Shown in pieces: positions 60,379 through 64,000 of a stretch of DNA of 64,000 nt. The notes under the pieces are model-generated. The model worked only from the letters and a program-made list of their open reading frames with translations. It made no database searches and was not told the origin of the DNA. The translations under genes were made by a program, and so were the position numbers. Position 1 is the stretch's first letter; each line of letters begins with the position of its first letter. Origin of the DNA: Adlercreutzia wanghongyangiae (GTDB taxonomy: Bacteria > Actinomycetota > Coriobacteriia > Coriobacteriales > Eggerthellaceae); contig NZ_JAYMFF010000020.1 in the NCBI RefSeq assembly GCF_035989245.1, positions 1 to 64,000 on the forward strand, given 5' to 3'.

Positions 60379-61680
60379 ATGGGAGCAGCAGGAGAAACGG
60401 CATCGAGGCTTTGGCTGGACGAGCGGTTCCGGTCCCTTGTCCACTGCTCGACGAAACAGGCCCTCTCCTGGGACGAGTTTCTCCGTCAGCCCATTCCGGA
60501 AGGCTACACGCCCGAGCAGGTCTGGCTCGCGCTCTGCGACGTCCGCCACTGTGGCGCCGTACACATTCCTTCCGCCCACGGGCGGCAGCCGGGACCCTGG
60601 TACACGCCGACGTTGCGCATTTCGTCCATGGCCCGGAATATCAACGCTCGCTCCGGGGACGATTCCCCGCTCTCGCGCCTGCTCCGCAGTCCCAAAGGCG
60701 CACACCATCGCAGTCAGTGCCAACGCTCCGAGATTCTGGCCACCGCAGCTCAAGACGGCTTCACGCTCAGCCCCGACCGGGCCTACGACATCGTCATCCT
60801 CAAGAAGAAGCCGCGATCTGTTGAGGAGCGGGTAATCGGCAACATCGCCCTTCTCATGGACTCTCTCGAAGACTATGAGGAGCAGCCGTTTTCCGATGAT
60901 CTGGCAGATGAGTTCCACCGGCGAATCACCTACAAGGTAGACCCAACCCTGCTGCGCAGTTGCCAAACAGACCTCTCCCACCTCGAAGACCCCGCCGAGC
61001 AGCGGCAGCTGTTCCGGCGCTTTCGCCTCGAAGGAAACAACCTGTGGGCCTATGCCAACAACGCAACGGGCGAGGCGGCCGAAGACCCCGTCGTGAAGGC
61101 CCTCACGCTGCGCACGCTCCTCTCCGGGTATTTTCACGATAAACCCTTCGGCACCACGCTGACGCGCTTCATCTTCAGTCTCTTCGCCCTTAAAAACCAC
61201 CTCACCGCCTTGGCGATTGCCCCCTTCACCCAGACCGTCGTCGCCTGGATCGATGCCAATCCACGCACCTTGCGCCACCTTTTCTTTGAAGCGGAGGAGC
61301 CGGGATGCGAGACCGATGTCGCCAACGCCGATATCACCTTGTTCCTCGAAGCCTCCCTTGAGTTGGCCGAAGCGACCCTCATCCAGCTCAAGGAAGAAGT
61401 CGAGCGTGAGGAAAATGAGCTCGCTTCGCTTTCCAGCAGCCTCTTCGAGGGCAGACAGCTCAATCGACGTCAGTGCACCATTGTCAACTATGCGCTCCGC
61501 AATCCCGAAGCGGAGATGACCATCCGCTACCATCAGACCAATCACCGCATCGCCTACGCAACCGCCCGGGCCGACTACCTCGGCCTCGTGGAAAAAGGGT
61601 ACCTGCGGCAGAGCTATCGCGGCAACGCCATGGTTTTCACCTTGGACCCGACTCTTCTCGAGAGGCTATCGACCTCTTAG
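60379..61680 (+). CDS. Degenerate Fic-like protein with C-terminal winged helix
   Basis: 433 residues. Around residues 255-285, SGYFHDKPFGTTLTRFIFSLFALKN aligns in style with the Fic core (YxHPFxDGNGRTARALF), but the catalytic His-Pro-Phe-x-(D/E)GN motif is missing, so AMP transfer is unlikely. The C-terminal 75 residues (LNRRQCTIVNYALRNPEAEMTIRYHQTNHRIAYATARADY region) form the winged helix commonly fused to Fic domains. The gene is divergent from molybdoenzyme operon B and is a good candidate for its regulator. The ATG at 60379 follows GAGAGGAGG. Confidence 0.75.
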   Translation: MGAAGETASRLWLDERFRSLVHCSTKQALSWDEFLRQPIPEGYTPEQVWLALCDVRHCGAVHIPSAHGRQPGPWYTPTLRISSMARNINARSGDDSPLSRLLRSPKGAHHRSQCQRSEILATAAQDGFTLSPDRAYDIVILKKKPRSVEERVIGNIALLMDSLEDYEEQPFSDDLADEFHRRITYKVDPTLLRSCQTDLSHLEDPAEQRQLFRRFRLEGNNLWAYANNATGEAAEDPVVKALTLRTLLSGYFHDKPFGTTLTRFIFSLFALKNHLTALAIAPFTQTVVAWIDANPRTLRHLFFEAEEPGCETDVANADITLFLEASLELAEATLIQLKEEVEREENELASLSSSLFEGRQLNRRQCTIVNYALRNPEAEMTIRYHQTNHRIAYATARADYLGLVEKGYLRQSYRGNAMVFTLDPTLLERLSTS

Positions 61681-61718
61681 GCGACGCCCAGAAAGACAGC
61701 ACAGCCCCGATGGCAGAA

Positions 61719-61753
61719 GGGGTGCCTGGAGCCTTCCCGGTTCCAGACACCCC
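61719..61753. terminator. Hairpin between convergent genes
   Basis: GGGGTGCCTGGAGCC (61719-61733) and GGTTCCAGACACCCC (61739-61753) pair at 13 of 15 positions with a five-base loop. There is no strong T-run on either side. It lies between two convergent stops, so it is likely to end both transcripts. Confidence 0.65.
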
Positions 61754-61807
61754 ACGTTTCAGCGACCGGTGCGGCTGTTGCGCGGCACTGTGCAGCAGCC
61801 ACAGGCC

Positions 61808-64000
61808 CTACACGGCGTCGGCGCGCAGGGCCTCCACCACGCTGTCGGCGCGGCAGCGGTGCATGCCGTAGGCCACCGAGATGCCCATGGCCGCCGCCGT
61901 GAGCCCCACAGCCAGCGCCACGTAGCCCCAGGGCAGTGTGAAGCCCAAACCGCTCATCGACTGGGTCACCACGGCCCACAGAAGCCACGCCACCAGCGCC
62001 GAGATGAGCAGCCCCGGCACCAGGCCGGCAATGCCGAAGCTCATGCACTCCTCGGCGATCATGCGGCGGAACTGGCGGTTCGAAAGGCCCACCGAGCGCA
62101 TGACCGCGAACTCGCGCCGGCGCAGGATGAGGCTGTTCGTCACCGTGTTGAACACGTTCGCCATGGCAATGAGCGCCAGGATGACGGTAAACAGCAGGCA
62201 GAACACGTTCACCACCATCGCGAGCATCTGGGTGGAGTCCTGCTCGGCGATGAAATCGTTGTACGAGTAGAACGTGGGCTCGTAGCCCTCCACATCGTGG
62301 AAGTACTCGCCGCCCGCGCTCGACAACTCCTCGGCCAGGGCGGCATGATCGCCATCGGTCGGGTCGAAGTAGCCGTAGAACACCGGATCGGTGTTGCCGA
62401 ACCCCTGGTAGGCGGCCACAGACATGGGCACGATGAGCTGCAGGCCGGCTCCGGGTCCGCCCACCACCGGGGGCGTCTCGTCCACCACGGCGGCCACCTC
62501 GAGCGAGACCGTCTGCACCTCCACGTCGGCCATGGTCAGGCTCGAGAGGGTGTCATCCGAACCCATGGGCGCGTAGGGCACGAAGGCGAACTGCAGCGCG
62601 CCATCGGCGCCGAGCTCCACGCTCATGCCGATGCCGGCCACGGGCCTACCCTGGTAGGTGGCCGACGCGATAACGTCCACCGTACCCGGCTCGCGCAGCA
62701 CGTCGAGCAGCTGGTAGAGGGAGCCGTTGTTGCCGTAGCCCTGGCCGAGCGCGATGGCGCGCAGGTGCGCGGGGTCGCGGAAGTCGGCGGGATTAAGCCC
62801 CGCCTCGCGCGCGTAGGCGTCGAAGGAGGCATCGTCCAAATAGACCAGGGAGGCCACGGTGCCGTAGCGCCCGTCGGCCATCACGCCGCCCGCCAGACCG
62901 TCCTCGCTCATGAAGGCCTCTCCCACCATGGAGGCGGGAAGCACCACGTTCGCATCGCCTGAGAGCTTCCAGCCCACGGCACTCGCGTTCGGAAGCGCAC
63001 CCAGAGCGTCGAAGGCCTCCGCGAACACGGCGGCCTCGTCGGCAAGGCGCGCGTTGTCCTCGGCCAGCAGGGCCTCGGGCGTGATGGGCGCCGCATCGTC
63101 GGCCGTCGCATCGACCCCGGCAGCAGCGCCTTCCGCACCCGCCGCGCCTGTCGCAGCACCTTCCGCGCCCGGCGCCGCGGCGGCATTCCCATCGGCCGCG
63201 GTCCCGTCGTCGCCTTCGACCGCGCCCTCGCCCGCGGAGCCTTCCGCAACCCCGTCGGCCTCGCCGGGGGTCACGGCCATGAGCTGGGTCGTCACCGACA
63301 CCTGGCCGGCTGCCTCGGCGCCCCCGCTCACCACATCGGCCAGCGTGCCCAGAAACACGTTCAGGGAACCCGCCGTCATAAGCAGCACGATGGCCAGCGC
63401 CAGCGACACCGATGCCGCCCGGCCCTTCCCCGTGCCCCGCTTGCGGTTGATGCGGGCAAGCGTGCCGCCGATGCCGTACAGGCGCCCGGACACCCCGCGC
63501 GACTGCCACAGCCGGCATCCGGCCGCCGCCCGCGCCGCCGCCTTCTCACCGCGTTTCGAGACGCGGGTTGCGCCCTGGGCCCGCAGCGAGTCGATGATGT
63601 TCGTGCGGCTCGCGCGCTTCGCGGGAATCCACACCGACACGAGCACCGTCACGAAGGTGAGCGCCGCCGCCAGGGCCAGCACCACCCCGTTCACCGCCAG
63701 GGTGAAGGGCACGTCCTCGGCGCCCGAGAGCGTGGCGATCATGGGGCCGATGAACGCGAAGGTGACCGCGCAGCCGCCCAGGCCGATGAGCAGCCCCAGC
63801 GGAATGCCCACGAGCGCCACCAGGGCCCCTTCCAGCACCACCGCGCGGCGCAGCTGCCGGCGTGAGGCACCCACCGACGACAGCAGCCCGAACTGCTTGA
63901 TGCGCTCGGCCACCGAGATGTTGAAGGCGTTGAAGATGAGCGATACGCACGCCACCACGATGACGCCCGCCAGCACCGCCACGATGCCGTAGAACGTGGA
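61808..64000 (-). CDS. MacB/FtsX-type ABC transporter permease (5' end missing)
   Basis: At least 730 codons; the frame is open to the right edge. Two FtsX blocks are visible. In the first, SVAERIKQFGLLSSVGASRRQLRRAVVLEGALVALVGIPLG is the FtsX signature; the second is RRREFAVMRSVGLSNRQFRRMIAEECMSFGIAGLVPGL, near the C-terminus. Between them is a large extracytoplasmic region. Near residues 255-310 of the visible part is a low-complexity Ala/Gly/Glu/Asp stretch (63100-63280). It is a mechanotransmitting ABC permease of the macrolide/lipoprotein/peptide type. The ATPase should lie just upstream, outside the window. Confidence 0.9.
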   Translation of the reverse strand, partial: STFYGIVAVLAGVIVVACVSLIFNAFNISVAERIKQFGLLSSVGASRRQLRRAVVLEGALVALVGIPLGLLIGLGGCAVTFAFIGPMIATLSGAEDVPFTLAVNGVVLALAAALTFVTVLVSVWIPAKRASRTNIIDSLRAQGATRVSKRGEKAAARAAAGCRLWQSRGVSGRLYGIGGTLARINRKRGTGKGRAASVSLALAIVLLMTAGSLNVFLGTLADVVSGGAEAAGQVSVTTQLMAVTPGEADGVAEGSAGEGAVEGDDGTAADGNAAAAPGAEGAATGAAGAEGAAAGVDATADDAAPITPEALLAEDNARLADEAAVFAEAFDALGALPNASAVGWKLSGDANVVLPASMVGEAFMSEDGLAGGVMADGRYGTVASLVYLDDASFDAYAREAGLNPADFRDPAHLRAIALGQGYGNNGSLYQLLDVLREPGTVDVIASATYQGRPVAGIGMSVELGADGALQFAFVPYAPMGSDDTLSSLTMADVEVQTVSLEVAAVVDETPPVVGGPGAGLQLIVPMSVAAYQGFGNTDPVFYGYFDPTDGDHAALAEELSSAGGEYFHDVEGYEPTFYSYNDFIAEQDSTQMLAMVVNVFCLLFTVILALIAMANVFNTVTNSLILRRREFAVMRSVGLSNRQFRRMIAEECMSFGIAGLVPGLLISALVAWLLWAVVTQSMSGLGFTLPWGYVALAVGLTAAAMGISVAYGMHRCRADSVVEALRADAV

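Noticed and set aside
61769..62962. A 397-codon plus-strand frame, His/Ala/Gly-rich
   Set aside because: Shadow of the MacB-like permease.

Overview
The window is a GC-rich, gene-dense stretch of a chromosome that fits an anaerobic gut actinobacterium of the Coriobacteriia, most likely family Eggerthellaceae. The reasons are Tat/lipoprotein flavin reductases next to membrane-embedded LuxR regulators, two DMSO-reductase-family molybdoenzyme operons with TorD chaperones, a secretin-free Tad/Flp pilus locus, and a GC-rich codon style. This placement is an inference from gene content; no 16S rRNA gene or other species marker is present.

Layout. 1-4.6 kb: the 5' part of a large secreted surface protein (minus strand, runs off the left edge), a PD-(D/E)XK Rpn-type nuclease and a sigma factor fused to a membrane segment and an Ig-like domain. 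4.6-19.2 kb: hisS, a NifX-like protein, two flavoprotein reductases each with a membrane LuxR regulator, the leuC-leuD-leuB operon, a peptidoglycan-binding protein and a polyprenyl diphosphate synthase. 19.3-25 kb: an AT-richer molybdoenzyme operon (catalytic subunit, Fe-S subunit, TorD) and a DUF4143 ATPase whose promoter carries four 23-bp iterons. 25-29 kb: a two-component system whose kinase has a c-type haem motif, a sortase-like protein, and tRNA-Leu with a duplicated 3' end. 29-35 kb: Ppx/GppA, a DivIC/FtsB-like protein, and the feoA-feoA-feoB-Cys-rich iron-uptake cluster with a DtxR-type regulator and a recurring AAAGTTAGCT motif. 35.3-37.3 kb: thrC and a ModE-like protein. 37.3-47.4 kb: a compact 13-gene Tad pilus locus read leftwards. 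47.9-55.3 kb: tRNA-Val, a pentapeptide-repeat protein, a GntR/ABC module, a MarR/MATE module and a Fic gene lodged between 90-bp direct repeats. 55.2-61.7 kb: a second molybdoenzyme operon and a divergent protein with a degenerate Fic core and a C-terminal winged helix. 61.8-64 kb: a MacB/FtsX-type ABC permease running off the right edge.

How it fits together. Much of the window serves anaerobic respiration with varied organic acceptors (reductases, Mo enzymes, maturation chaperones, signal-responsive regulators), iron and molybdenum handling, and the cell surface (pilus, sortase, surface protein). The least explained material is non-coding: two different families of palindromic elements built on one plan (direct plus inverted copies of a short core), iterons sharing a core with one of these families, and gene-flanking duplications at tRNA-Leu and the Fic locus.
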